Positions 1-8,770 of a stretch of 64,000 bases of DNA are shown one piece after another (position 1 is the first letter of the stretch; every line of letters begins with the position of its first letter). The translations under genes and the position numbers were made by a program. Below the pieces are notes generated by a model. That model saw only the letters and a list, made by a program, of their open reading frames with translations, did not search any database and was not told the DNA's origin. Location: contig CAVWQS010000037.1 in NCBI GenBank assembly GCA_963757155.1, forward strand, positions 62,001 through 126,000, given 5' to 3'. This DNA is from DASXQK01 sp963757155 (GTDB lineage Bacteria > Pseudomonadota > Alphaproteobacteria > Dongiales > Dongiaceae).

Positions 1-354
1 GGTGCCATGGCGGGCGGCCTTGCCGGCGGCGTGGCCGGCGGCCGGCGCGGGCGGGGCTTCCGCCGGCAGGGGCGGCAGAGGCTGGGAGGCTTCCACCACC
101 GGGGTCGAGGTCTCGCGGGTCAGCTCATCGGCGAGGGCCGTCGCCGGGGCGGTGCTACGTGCCTGGCGCGGGGCGGAGGGCTGACCCTCTTCGCGGCGGA
201 TCGGGGAGGGCCGGCCGCGCAGACCCAGGCGATGGGCCTTGCCGATGACGGCATTGCGGGTGACCCCGCCCAGGAGTTCGGCGATGCGGCTGGCGGTCTG
301 GCCTTGGCCCCAGAGCCGGCGCAGTTCATCGATCCTGTCGTTTGTCCATTCCAT
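1..354 (-). CDS. gcrA: GcrA cell cycle regulator, 3' end outside window
   Basis: The frame is open from an ATG at 354 to the window edge (118 residues, no stop). The protein begins MEWTNDRIDELRRLWGQGQT, followed by a helix-turn-helix-like stretch (SRIAELLGGVTRNAVIGKAH) and RLGLRGRPSPI, the characteristic N-terminus of GcrA. A Pro/Ala-rich linker follows. The C-terminal sigma-70-binding region is not in the window. GcrA family proteins bind RNA polymerase with sigma-70 and activate promoters carrying CcrM-methylated GANTC sites, so they mark alphaproteobacteria that have CcrM. Two adjacent GANTC sites lie 66-75 bp upstream of the start codon. The identification is firm; only the end is missing. 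Confidence 0.95.
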   Translation of the reverse strand, partial: MEWTNDRIDELRRLWGQGQTASRIAELLGGVTRNAVIGKAHRLGLRGRPSPIRREEGQPSAPRQARSTAPATALADELTRETSTPVVEASQPLPPLPAEAPPAPAAGHAAGKAARHGT

Positions 355-419
355 GGTGTCACCTACGATATCTAGTAGATGCACCATTTGAACCTACTAT
401 ATGACGGTATGCAAGGGCC

Positions 420-429
420 GAATCGAGTC
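420..429. promoter_or_regulatory. Two abutting GANTC (CcrM) sites upstream of gcrA
   Basis: GAATC at 420-424 is followed directly by GAGTC at 425-429. They lie between the end of the DUF2794 gene and the gcrA start. GANTC is the target of the CcrM adenine methyltransferase, and GcrA itself reads methylated GANTC. A position upstream of gcrA suggests methylation-dependent control of gcrA. The sites are seen directly; the regulatory role is inferred. Confidence 0.55.
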
Positions 430-433
430 GCCG

Positions 434-772
434 TCACATTCCTGAAACAACTCGGAGCTGTCGCTCGATCACCCGAAGAACGTCGGCCAAGTCCTTGCTT
501 TGCTTGATTCGCCGCCCTTCGGACAAGGCCCGGTAGTCGATGCTCCGGTCCCGGTTCAGATATTTGGCGATGGCGAAGGCGGGACGGGCATAGCTGTGCT
601 TGAAGACCGAAAACAGGGCGATGCCGGGCCGGTGGTCGATCGCATAGTCACGCCATTCTCCGGCCGCGACTCGGCGGCTATAGAGCGAAAGCAGAAGATT
701 CAGTTCAGCGCGGGTAAAGAAGAGATGGCGGGCGACCGGCCTGCGTTCGGCGAGTTGGATCAGCTGCGACAT
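434..772 (-). CDS. DUF2794 family protein
   Basis: This 112-residue protein from ATG 772 reads MSQLIQLAERRPVARHLFFT, then RAELNLLLSLYSRRVAAGEW, RDYAID, and a conserved core (FSVFKHSYARPAFAIAKYLN). It matches the DUF2794 family, which is widespread in alphaproteobacteria and has no assigned function. The frame stays open to 922, but the start at 772 gives the usual family length and begins at the conserved region. The neighbour gcrA lies downstream on the same strand and the bamB operon diverges upstream. No membrane segment or signal peptide is visible. Confidence 0.8.
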   Translation of the reverse strand: MSQLIQLAERRPVARHLFFTRAELNLLLSLYSRRVAAGEWRDYAIDHRPGIALFSVFKHSYARPAFAIAKYLNRDRSIDYRALSEGRRIKQSKDLADVLRVIERQLRVVSGM

Positions 773-916
773 CGGCCTTCGATAAGCTCCCTCGACGCGA
801 CGGACCATAGTTTCGCGCCATTCGGCCCCCGGGTCCAGCCCCCGCGACGCCGCACCCTGTCGCAAGGCCCGGAATCCCGCCTGGGAATCTCGCCTGGAAT
901 TTAGGGCCGGCCGCCT

Positions 917-945
917 TTGCAAGCCCGGGGTCGAGCCGCTATGTT
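917..945 (+). promoter_or_regulatory. Sigma-70-like promoter for the yfgM-bamB-der operon
   Basis: TTGCAA (917-922), a 17-bp spacer and TATGTT (940-945) sit 31 bp upstream of the GTG start of the TPR gene. Both hexamers are close to the sigma-70 consensus and the spacing is ideal. A GAGG Shine-Dalgarno follows at about 965-968. Confidence 0.6.
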
Positions 946-975
946 ACCCCGCTCTTCAAGACGCCGAGGAATATT

Positions 976-1629
976 GTGGCTGACATTTTTCGCGAAGTAG
1001 ATGAGGAACTTAGTCGTGACCGGGCCATGCAGGCCTGGCGCAAGCACGGCAAATACGTCATCGCCTTTGCGATCGCGGCCGTGATCGCCGTGGCGGGCTT
1101 CAGCGGCTGGCAGGATTATCGCGAGCGCCAGCGCCAGGCCGAAGGCCGCGCCTATGTGCAGGCCATCGATCTGGTGATGAAGGAGGACCTTCGCGCCGCG
1201 ACCGCCGCCATGGCGGAGGTTGCATCCAAGGGCGGCGGCTATCGCCCGCTGGCGCTGCTGGAAGAAGCCTCGCTCAAGGTGAAGGCCGGTGACCGGCCCG
1301 GCGCGGTCAAGATCTATGACGATCTCGCCGCCGATGGCTCGGTCGGCCGCCCCTTCCGCGATCTCGCGACCATCCTCTCGGTCATGATCTCTCTCGACAG
1401 CGGCGAGCCTGCGGCACTGCTGAAGAAGCTCCAGCCTTTGGCGGGTCCGGACCAGGCCTTCCACCCCTCGGCGCTGGAGCTGCAGGGCCTGCTGGCGCTG
1501 CGCCAGGGAGATTTCAAAACAGCCAAGCAAAACTTCCGCAGCCTGTCCGACGACGCGGCCGCCCCCACGGGGCTGCGCCAGCGCGCAACTCAAATTCTCG
1601 CTTGGATCGGTGAACGGGGAGGGGCTTGA
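976..1629 (+). CDS. YfgM-like membrane-anchored tetratricopeptide protein
   Basis: A 217-residue protein starting at GTG 976, preceded by a GAGG ribosome site. The N-terminus is cytoplasmic (MADIFREVDEELSRDRAMQA), followed by one membrane segment at about residues 27-45 (YVIAFAIAAVIAVAGFSGW). The rest is an alanine-rich helical repeat region of TPR_21 type, including ALLEEASLKVKAGDRPGAVK and ALELQGLLALRQGDFKTAK. In E. coli YfgM is an inner-membrane TPR protein that interacts with the Sec translocon and periplasmic chaperones. The order yfgM-bamB-der is conserved across many proteobacteria and appears here. The stop overlaps the bamB start by 1 nt, so the two are translationally coupled. Confidence 0.85.
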   Translation: MADIFREVDEELSRDRAMQAWRKHGKYVIAFAIAAVIAVAGFSGWQDYRERQRQAEGRAYVQAIDLVMKEDLRAATAAMAEVASKGGGYRPLALLEEASLKVKAGDRPGAVKIYDDLAADGSVGRPFRDLATILSVMISLDSGEPAALLKKLQPLAGPDQAFHPSALELQGLLALRQGDFKTAKQNFRSLSDDAAAPTGLRQRATQILAWIGERGGA

Positions 1630-2957
1630 TGCGCCGCCTGGCGCTGGCGCTGGCAACGCTGGCGCTGCTTTCGGGCTGTCAGACGGCGAAGAGTTTTCTC
1701 GGTCTGGGGACTTATTATAAGCCGCTCCCGGGCGAGCGCGTCCCGGTCCTTCAAGTCAATAGCGCCCAGGCCGCCGATCCGTCGCTGGCGGAGACGAAGG
1801 TGCTGCTCCCCGAGCCCTTCGCCAATCCCGACTGGCCGCAGCCCGGCGGCTATGCCAGCCATGCGATGTATCATCTGCAGCTCGGCAACAGCCTGCATGT
1901 CGTCTGGACGAAAAGCGTCGGCGCGTCGGTGGATTCCGAACAGAAGATCCTCTCGGAGCCGGTGGTCGGCGACGGCCGCGTCTTTGCCATCGATGCCGAA
2001 TCCCGCGTCTCCGCCTTCAACGCCGACACGGGCGCCGAGATCTGGCACGTGAATGTGGCCGAGGATGTGGACAGCGACAAGCTGCTGGGCGGGGGCATCG
2101 CCTATGACAGCGGCAGGGTCGTGGTCGCCACCTCCTTCGGCGATGTCATCGCCCTCGACGCGGGCACGGGCCGGCAGCTCTGGCGGCGCTCGGTCGGGGC
2201 GCCCATGCGCACCGGTCCCACCATCGCCGACGGCCGCGTCTTCGTCGTGACCATCGACAATAATCTTTACGCACTGGCAGAAGATGACGGGCGGCGCCTG
2301 TGGAGCCACAACGGACTCACTGAGACGGCCGGCCTGCTGGGCACGGCCTCGCCCGCCGTCTACGACAATGTGGTGATCGTGGTCTACAGCTCCGGCGAGA
2401 TCTATGCGCTGCGCGTCGATAGCGGCCGCACGATCTGGAGCGACACGCTTGCGGGGCAAATTCGCACCGGTGCCGTCGCGACCATGGCGGATATCCGCGG
2501 CCGGCCGCTGATCGATCGCGATGCGACGATCGCCATGAGCAACAGCGGCACGATCGCCGCTCTCGATCTCAAGGCAGGCTCGCGCCTGTGGGATGCGAAT
2601 TTCGGCGGCAGCCAGTCGCCCTGGGTCGGCGGCGATTATGTCTTCCTCCTGACCAGCGACCAGGTCCTGGTGTCCCTGACGCGGAAGGAGGGCAAGGTGC
2701 GCTGGTTGACCCAGCTGCCCAGATACGTCAATCCCGAGGACACGACGAGCGATCCGATCCTCTGGCATGGGCCGGTGCTGGCGGGAAACCGCCTGATCCT
2801 GACCGGCACCAATGCGCAGGCGCTGGCCGTCTCGCCCTATACCGGCAAGATTCTGGGCGCGATCGCGCTGCCCTCCGCCACGCATCTGCCGCCGGTCGTG
2901 GCCAAGGGCACCCTCTATATCCTGGCCGACAACGCCGATCTGATCGCGTTGCGCTGA
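1629..2957 (+). CDS. bamB: Outer membrane protein assembly factor BamB
   Basis: A 442-residue lipoprotein. The ATG at 1629 overlaps the upstream stop; an in-frame TTG at 1626 is less likely. The signal peptide ends in the lipobox LLSGC, with the lipidated Cys near residue 17. The body is an eight-bladed beta-propeller of PQQ/WD-like repeats, visible as recurring motifs such as VFAIDAESRVSAFNADTGAE, VIALDAGTGRQLWRRSVG and IYALRVDSGRTIWSDTLAG. BamB is the scaffold lipoprotein of the BAM complex that inserts beta-barrel proteins into the outer membrane. The der GTPase follows after 14 nt. Confidence 0.95.
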   Translation: MRRLALALATLALLSGCQTAKSFLGLGTYYKPLPGERVPVLQVNSAQAADPSLAETKVLLPEPFANPDWPQPGGYASHAMYHLQLGNSLHVVWTKSVGASVDSEQKILSEPVVGDGRVFAIDAESRVSAFNADTGAEIWHVNVAEDVDSDKLLGGGIAYDSGRVVVATSFGDVIALDAGTGRQLWRRSVGAPMRTGPTIADGRVFVVTIDNNLYALAEDDGRRLWSHNGLTETAGLLGTASPAVYDNVVIVVYSSGEIYALRVDSGRTIWSDTLAGQIRTGAVATMADIRGRPLIDRDATIAMSNSGTIAALDLKAGSRLWDANFGGSQSPWVGGDYVFLLTSDQVLVSLTRKEGKVRWLTQLPRYVNPEDTTSDPILWHGPVLAGNRLILTGTNAQALAVSPYTGKILGAIALPSATHLPPVVAKGTLYILADNADLIALR

Positions 2958-2971
2958 GGGCGCGGACGGTC

Positions 2972-4586
2972 ATGGCCTTCACGCTCGCCATCGTCGGTCG
3001 GCCCAATGTCGGCAAATCGACCTTGTTCAACCGCCTGGTCGGCAAGCGCCAGGCGATCGTCGACGATATGCCCGGGGTCACCCGCGACCGCCGCGAAGGG
3101 AAGGGACGGCTTGCCGATCTCGCCTTCACCGTGGTGGACACCGCCGGTTTCGAAGATGTCCAGGGCGAGGCGCTTCTCGCCCGGATGCGTGCCCAGACGG
3201 AGCAGGCGGTGGCCGCCGCCGATGCAGTCCTGCTGGTGGTGGATGCGCGGGAAGGCTTGACCGCCCTCGACCAGAGCTTCGCCCGCGCGCTGCGCAAGAG
3301 CGAGGCAAGGGTCCTGCTGGTGGCGAATAAATGCGAGGGGCGCGGCGGCGAGGCTGGCCGGATGGAGGCCTTTCGCCTCGGCTTCGGCGAGCCCATCCCC
3401 GTCTCCGCCGAGCATGGCGAAGGCATGGGCGATCTCTACGACGCTCTGGCCCCGCTGATCCACGCGAAGGCGGAGGCGACGCAGGCGCCGGAAGAAGAGG
3501 ATGCCTTCGAGGAGGAGGCGAGCGACGAAGATTCAGAAGAGCCGGCGGCGCGCGGGCCGCGGGCGATCCAGCTTGCCGTGGTCGGGCGGCCCAATGTCGG
3601 CAAATCGACCCTGGTCAATCGGCTGATCGGGGAGGATCGGCTCCTGACCGGTCCGGAGGCCGGCATCACGCGCGATGCCATCGCCGTCGAATGGAACTCA
3701 TCGCGGCCGAGCCTTGCGGCTCGTCGATACCGCGGGGCTGCGCCGGCGCGCCAAGGTGGTCGACAAGCTGGAGTGGCTCTCGGGCGAGGACACCAAGCGC
3801 GCCATCCAATTCGCCGAGGTCGTCATCCTGGTGCTCGATTCCACCGATTTGCTGGAGAAGCAGGATCTCCATATCGCCCGCCAGGTCGAGGAGGAGGGCC
3901 GCGCCCTCGTCCTCGCGGTGAACAAATGGGATCTCGTCGAGGACACCAAGGCGGCGTTGGCCAAGCTCGAGCGCCGGCTGGAGATCTCGCTGCCGCAAAG
4001 CCGCGGCCTGCCGGTGATCCCGCTCTCGGCCAAGACGGGAAAAGGTCTGGAGCGCCTGCTCGATACCGCCATCGAGATGGTCGACATCTGGAGCCGGCGC
4101 ATTCCGACGCCGGCTCTCAATCGATGGCTCCAGGCGATGGAGGATGCCCATCTGCCGCCGCTGGTCAAAGGGCGGCGGCTTAAGCTGCGCTACATGAGCC
4201 AGGCGAAGTCGCGCCCGCCGACCTTCAACCTCTTCTGCAATTTGCCCGAGGCGATGGCCGACTCCTACCAGCGCTATCTCGTGAACGGCCTGCGCGACGC
4301 TTTCGACATGCCGGGGATTCCCATCCGCTTCGTGCTCCGGCGCAGCGAGAATCCCTATGTCGGCAAGTCACGGCGGGGCAAGCCCACCGCGGACAAATCG
4401 CATTCCGCCAAGCCGAGCAAGGGCAAGTCGCCGACGGGCCAGTCGAGATCGATCAAGCCCGGGGGAAGCAAGCCGGGGATGGGTAAATCACCATCCGGCA
4501 AAGCGGGGGGCAAGGCGAAGGCGGGCAAGGCCAGTGCGGGCAATGCGAGGTCGGGCAAGTCGCGGGCGAGACGAGCGGGGTTCTGA
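2972..4586 (+). CDS. der: Ribosome-assembly GTPase Der (EngA), with a frameshift and a basic tail
   Basis: Der is a double-G-domain GTPase needed for 50S maturation. G1 begins AIVGRPNVGKST with DTAGF and NKCE; G2 has VVGRPNVGKST, DTAGL and NKWD; a KH-like domain ends near RFVLRRSENPY. An acidic linker (EEEDAFEEEASDEDSEE) joins the G domains. The frame breaks at about 3698: the first frame reads GITRDAIAVEWN, and the continuation HRGRALRLVDTAGLRRR lies one base later. Removing one base near AACTCAT restores VEWNHRGRALRLVDTAG and gives 537 residues. Der is normally essential, so a sequencing error is the simplest cause. The last ~75 residues are a Lys/Ser/Gly tail with recurring GKS motifs, not part of the usual fold. 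Confidence 0.9.
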
Positions 4587-4631
4587 CCGCCCGTCGTCCA
4601 GTTCGGAATGCTAGACGATCGAAGGCGGCCG

Positions 4632-4690
4632 TCACCCCCTCCGTCATGGCCGGGCTTGTCCCCCCAGGGAGCAACCCCGTCCGTCCGCAT
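4632..4690. repeat. Dispersed GRDKPGHDG-type repeat, copy 1
   Basis: A segment containing the GTCATGGCCGGGCTTGTCC core and a 23-nt stretch (4668-4690) that recurs identically in inverse orientation at 8771-8793. Translation gives the DKPGHDG peptide familiar from spurious ORFs over palindromic repeats in alphaproteobacteria. It lies between der and the cyclase remnant and contains no gene. Confidence 0.7.
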
Positions 4691-4704
4691 CCGTAGGTAG
4701 AGTG

Positions 4705-4920
4705 CTATGGCGGCTGTTCGACCAAAACCAAAGCTTCATCGATTTTCACCGCCGTCATCGATGACCGGCGGTTCGTGTCGCAACCGCGCAGCCGCCGATA
4801 GGCCGCTTCGGTGACCTGCACGGTGCTCGGCAGGGCGGAAGTCGCCATGTTAGCCGCGGTCTGAACCACGTCGCCCCAGAGAGTGAAGATCTCGGGGTCG
4901 GCGCCGAGCGCGAGCCCATG
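4705..4920 (-). pseudogene. Remnant of a class III adenylate cyclase (C-terminal fragment)
   Basis: The minus-strand frame from about 4920 reads HGLALGADPEIFTLWGD, then VVQTAANMATSALPSTVQVT and EAAYRRLRG. This matches the C-terminal third of a class III nucleotide cyclase, where the family has a [FYL]-x-LWGDxVNxAxRM segment followed by GxxxVTxxxxxxL. The metal-binding Asp residues and the rest of the catalytic domain are absent, because the AraC gene occupies the upstream DNA. It ends at a stop at 4705. It is best read as a truncated remnant; activity is not expected. Confidence 0.6.
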
Positions 4921-4969
4921 GCGCTGCGGTGTGACTTTGCGCGCTGCTCGAGACAAAAGCTGGTCGACG

Positions 4970-6013
4970 CTACCCTGGAGCGGGAAGTTGCTTTTCGCTG
5001 CGCACTGCGGACGGTGAGAGGCCAGTCCAACGCCTGAAGGCATGATTGAATGAGGTCGATCCTTCGTAGCCGATCAACCAAGCAATCTGCGAGAGCGATA
5101 GGTCCCGCTCCTTGATGTATTGGAGCGCGAGGCTTTGCCGCAGCCGATCCACGACTTCGTCGAAGGTTGTACCTTCGTCGGCCAGCCTGCGCGAGAGCGT
5201 CCGTGTACTCATCCCGAGCGCCTTCGCAACGGTCTGCCTCCCCGCTTTGCCGTGCGGCAGCAGCTTTTGCACTTCGTTCTCCACTGAATGGCGAAGCGAC
5301 CCCTGGATCGTTCTCCGTTCCCTCGCCGCCTCTTCGCACAAGGGCTGTAGCGCTTCCAATAAGTGTGCGTCTCCGGTAATGAGCGGCAGGGTCAAAGTAT
5401 CCTTCGAGAACGATAGTTGATCGGACGAAGCGGCAAATTCGACGGGGCAGCGATAGAAGCGCTCGAACTCCCGTAGGTGGGAATTGCGTCCATGCGCGAA
5501 TGTTATTCGAGTCGGGCAGATGCTGCGGCCTACGATCTCGCGCAGAGCCTTGGAAATGACCGCAACTCCAAACTCGACGTTCTGCCGGGCCCTATGCCTG
5601 GAAAGTCCGACGAAGCTGAACTCCACAACGACGCCATCAGGCACTTGCCTCAGTTGCAGGCGCACGGCCTCGTTGACGATCCGGAAGTAACGCTCAACGA
5701 GCGCAAGCGCCTCGCTTAAGTTCTTCGCGGCAGACGCGACATAGAACAGCAACCCCGCCTCGCGCGGATTTGCAGCCTCGGCGAGGTGAAGCCCGAAAGC
5801 GCTATCGTCCAGTGCCTCCGCGGCGTCCTCGAGAAACTCGCTCTGCGCTGCTGCGGAGATGCGATGCTGCCGATTGTCAAAGTCGTGTTGGGAGATGCCG
5901 GCCCGTTCCAGCAATGGTGCTACGGCGACGTTATGCTTGCGGAGGGCGACCACCGCGCACCTGGTAGCGAAACCCGTTACCGTCGGCAGAGGCTGCTGAG
6001 TTGCCTCGGTCAC
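4970..6013 (-). CDS. AraC-family transcriptional regulator
   Basis: A 347-residue protein with two parts. Residues ~20-205 resemble the arabinose-binding/dimerisation domain of the AraC_bd type (PF12625-like), ending in the typical HLREFERFYRCPVEFAAS and LSFSKDTLTLPL. Residues ~245-340 form the double helix-turn-helix: TVAKALGMSTRTLSRRLADE and SLSQIAWLIGYEGSTSFNHA, followed by FRRWTGLSPSAVR. Related regulators respond to small molecules and usually act on nearby genes; no target is obvious here. Codon use is less GC-biased than in the flanking housekeeping genes, and the gene sits beside a cyclase fragment and repeats, which suggests an acquired island. Confidence 0.85.
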   Translation of the reverse strand: MTEATQQPLPTVTGFATRCAVVALRKHNVAVAPLLERAGISQHDFDNRQHRISAAAQSEFLEDAAEALDDSAFGLHLAEAANPREAGLLFYVASAAKNLSEALALVERYFRIVNEAVRLQLRQVPDGVVVEFSFVGLSRHRARQNVEFGVAVISKALREIVGRSICPTRITFAHGRNSHLREFERFYRCPVEFAASSDQLSFSKDTLTLPLITGDAHLLEALQPLCEEAARERRTIQGSLRHSVENEVQKLLPHGKAGRQTVAKALGMSTRTLSRRLADEGTTFDEVVDRLRQSLALQYIKERDLSLSQIAWLIGYEGSTSFNHAFRRWTGLSPSAVRSEKQLPAPG

Positions 6014-6553
6014 GTCGATACTGCCCCCACGAATACCTCAGCCTATTTCGCACCGATCGGCCGGCACGGGCAAGAGGCTCGTGGCGCATGGACTGCGGGC
6101 GACGGCGATGGCGTGGGGGTGCACCGCGCAATCTGTGACGGCAACTTCCAACTTAAGCCTACGCCTCGCCGCCGTGGCCGAGCTACGGACCGTGACAAGG
6201 TTAGATGGCGGAGATACGGGCCGACCGGCATGACATGCGGCAAGAGCGGAATGAGGCTCCCGCGACCGAGCGATTGATGTCGAAGCACCAGGACTGAAAG
6301 GCACAAGTCGGAAGCCTGACCTTCGAACACCCCGACACCCCGACCGACGGCCGCTGGCCGCGACCTTGGTAAACGGCGGCCGGTGGGATAGGCCAGCCTG
6401 GCAAACCGGTCGTTTGGCCCGTGAAACGCCTTGGCTTTTTGAAAGCAGGACCATGGCCTGCAAAGACAGAATTTTGGCCTCCATCAGCAGGTCGCTCTCC
6501 AAGTTCGCACATAAATACCGTGCCAGTGCTCCTGTAACCACGAGGTCATCGAT
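6014..6553. other. 540-bp stretch without a recognisable gene
   Basis: The region lies between the AraC start (minus) and the Gly-rich secreted protein (plus). Several short overlapping frames exist on both strands, but none shows a recognisable domain, a good start or consistent codon bias. Base composition is less GC-rich than in the housekeeping blocks. It probably holds the divergent promoters plus degraded sequence; I could not identify specific sites. Confidence 0.4.
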
Positions 6554-8605
6554 ATGAAGACACCATTGAGGTTCGCTTTGTTGGCAAGTTCGGTGCTAGC
6601 TGGCTTCAGCTTCTGCCTCGAACCGGCGAGCGCGGATCCATCCACTGCTGACGCATGCTCAGCAGTGCTGATGAACAGGTCCCCGGCGACAATCGAGCAT
6701 TTTGTCAGGGAATACCCCGTGGACGGCGAAGCGTGTCTTGCCATGACGACGACATCACACGGATTCCCTTTCGGACGTGACCGCGCCGGTCAGGGTTATA
6801 GCAGCGATCGCGCCCCCGACCACGGCAACGCTGGGAATATTGGCCACGGCGGCGGCAACACCGGCAGCTCTGGAGCAGGCACGGGCAACAGCGGCAGCTC
6901 CGGCGGGCACGTCGGCAGCGGCTCCAGCAACGGCAACGCTGCGAATTCTGGCAACGGTGGCGGCACCACCGCCTCCGCTAACAGCGGTAGCTCCGGCGGC
7001 AGCGGCCCTGGCCACGCCAATGCTGGCAACTGGCGGCAGCGGCAGCGGCACGGCCACCGGCGGCAGCGGGAACAACGCTAGCTCTGGCGGCACCGGCAGC
7101 GCCGGCGGCAATACCGGCGGCTCCGCACCGGGCACCGGCAACGGCGGTGCCAACGCCGGGAATTCTGGCAACGGCGGCGGTACTAGCGCCGACAGCGGCT
7201 CCGGCAAAGGCAATGCTGGGAACCCGGCAACGGCGGCAATACCGGCAACGGCGGCAATACCGGCGGCGGCAACGCCGGCAGCGGCAACACCGGCAGCGGC
7301 AATACCGGCAGCGGCAATACCGGCAGCGGCAATACCGGCAGCGGCAATACCGGCAGCGGCAATACCGGCAGCGGCAATACCGGCAGCGGCAATACCGGCG
7401 GCGGCAACACCGGCAGCGGCAATACCGGCAGCGGCAATACCGGCAGCGGCAACACCGACAGCGGCAACACCGGCGGCGGCAACACCGGCGGCGGCAACAC
7501 CGGCGGCGGCAACACCGGCAGCGGCAACACCGGCGGCGGCAACACCGACAGCGGCAACACCGGCGGCGGCAACACCGGCGGCGGCAACACCGGCGGCGGC
7601 AACACCGGCGGCGGCAACACCGGCGGCGGCAACACCGGCGGTAGCAACACCGGCGGCGGCACCAGCGGCAGCGGCGGACACGGCGGCAGCGGCCCCGGCA
7701 ACGGCAACGGCAATGCTCCGAATCCCGGCAACGGCGGCGGCAATGCCGGCGGCTCCGGACCGGGCACCGGCAACGGCGGCACCAACAACGGCAATGGAAA
7801 TGGCGGAACCGGCAACGGCGCCGCCAACGCTGGGAATTCTGACAACGGCGGCAGCGCCAGCGCCTCCGGCGGCAGCGGCCCCGGCAACGGCAACGGCAAT
7901 GCTCCGAATCCCGGCAACGGCGGCGGCAATGCCGGCGGCTCCGGACCGGGCACCGGCAACGGCGGCACCAACAACGGCAATGGAAATGCCGGAACCGGCA
8001 ACGGCGGCGCCAACACTGGGAATTCTGACAACGGCGGCAGCGCCAGCGCCTCCGGCGGCAGCGGCCCCGGTAATGGCAACGGCAATGCTCCGAATCCCGG
8101 CAACGGCGGCGGTAATGCCGGCGGCTCCGGAACGGGCACCGGCAACGGCGGCACCAACAACGGCAATGGAAATGCCAGCGGCGGAACCGGCAACGGCGGC
8201 GCCAACACTGGGAATTCTGACAACGGCGGCAGCGCCAGCGCCTCCGGCGGCAGCGGCCCCGGCAATGGCAACGGCAATGCTCCGAATCCCGGCAACGGCG
8301 GCGGCAATGCCGGCGGCTCCGGACCGGGCACCGGCAACGGCGGCACTAACAACGGCAATGGAACTGCCGGAACCGGCAACGGCGGCGCCAACACTGGGAA
8401 TTCTGACAACGGCGGCAGCGCCAGCGCCTCCGGCGGCAGCGGCCCCGGCAACGGCAACGGCAATGCTCCGAATCCCGGCAACGGCGGCGGCAACACCGGC
8501 GGCTCCGGACCGGGCACCGGCAACGGCGGCACCAACAACGGCAATGGAAATGCCAGCGGCGGAACCGGCGAGAGTGGTAAGAACGGCGGATCCGGAAAAC
8601 CGTAG
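6554..8605 (+). CDS. Secreted Gly/Asn/Ser-rich repeat protein (two compensating frame breaks)
   Basis: The ATG at 6554 opens a signal peptide (MKTPLRFALLASSVLAGFSF, cleavage likely after PASA) and a short non-repetitive segment with two Cys and the motif SPATIEHFVREYPVDGEACL. Low-complexity sequence then begins (GNAGNIGHGGGNTGSSGAG). As read, the frame stops at 7081. The G/N-rich frame continues one base over from about 7030 to 7222, then returns to the original frame and stays open to TAG 8605, ending GTGESGKNGGSGKP. With one base removed and one added, the product is 683 residues. The long repeat frame contains no ATG, GTG or TTG, so ordinary gene callers would miss it. No homologous function is recognised; a surface or matrix role is a guess. 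Confidence 0.55.
7238..7665 (+). repeat. About 28 tandem 15-bp units encoding (G-S/G-G-N-T)n
   Basis: Consecutive GGCAATACCGGCAGC-type units with small variations (AGC/GGC, AAT/AAC, occasional GAC). In the frame of the secreted protein they encode GSGNT or GGGNT. There is no spacer diversity, so it is a coding minisatellite and not a CRISPR. Confidence 0.85.
7690..8590 (+). repeat. Five tandem 186-bp (62-residue) repeats
   Basis: The marker CAATGCTCCGAATCCCGG recurs at 7711, 7897, 8083, 8275 and 8461 (a TCCGG variant only in flanks). Spacings are 186, 186, 192 and 186 bp; the 192 comes from a 6-bp GCCAGC insertion. Each unit encodes GPGNGNGNAPNPGNGGGNA, then GGSGPGTGNGGTNNGNGN and GNSDNGGSASASGGS. 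The near-identity points to recent duplication. Confidence 0.85.
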
Positions 8606-8627
8606 ACGCGGTGGTTGCTAATTCAGG

Positions 8628-8659
8628 CGCGAGGGGTGCATTTCGGTGCGCCCCTCGCG
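8628..8659 (+). terminator. Hairpin downstream of the Gly-rich protein gene
   Basis: A 13-bp stem (CGCGAGGGGTGCA pairing with TGCGCCCCTCGCG, one G-T wobble) with the 6-nt loop TTTCGG, 22 bp after the TAG at 8605. No T-tract follows, so it may act as a weak terminator or an mRNA 3' stabiliser. Confidence 0.5.
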
Positions 8660-8770
8660 TGCTCCGGCGAGGTCCTCGTTATGATCGGACGCATCTGCGG
8701 CGCCTAGGCTCCGGAAATAGACCACCATTTAGCAGCGTATTGAGTTAGTCAGAAACGTCTCTACTTATGA

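Noticed and set aside
3690..3700. Programmed ribosomal frameshift in der
   Set aside because: No slippery heptamer or downstream structure characteristic of programmed shifting is evident, the shift is not conserved in the family as far as known, and many other genes in the window have similar breaks.
6038..6541. 167-residue minus-strand ORF upstream of the repeat protein
   Set aside because: No domain, no RBS and overlapping competing frames; composition does not look coding.
7238..7665. Short tandem repeats resembling a CRISPR array
   Set aside because: Units are 15 bp and contiguous with no unique spacers, and they encode GSGNT in frame.
7183..8544. 453-residue minus-strand Pro/Leu-rich ORF (and a second antisense Ala/Val-rich ORF at 6755-7681)
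   Set aside because: They are the antisense reading of the Gly/Asn repeat. GC-rich repeats without stops in any frame generate such ORFs; no start region or domain is present.
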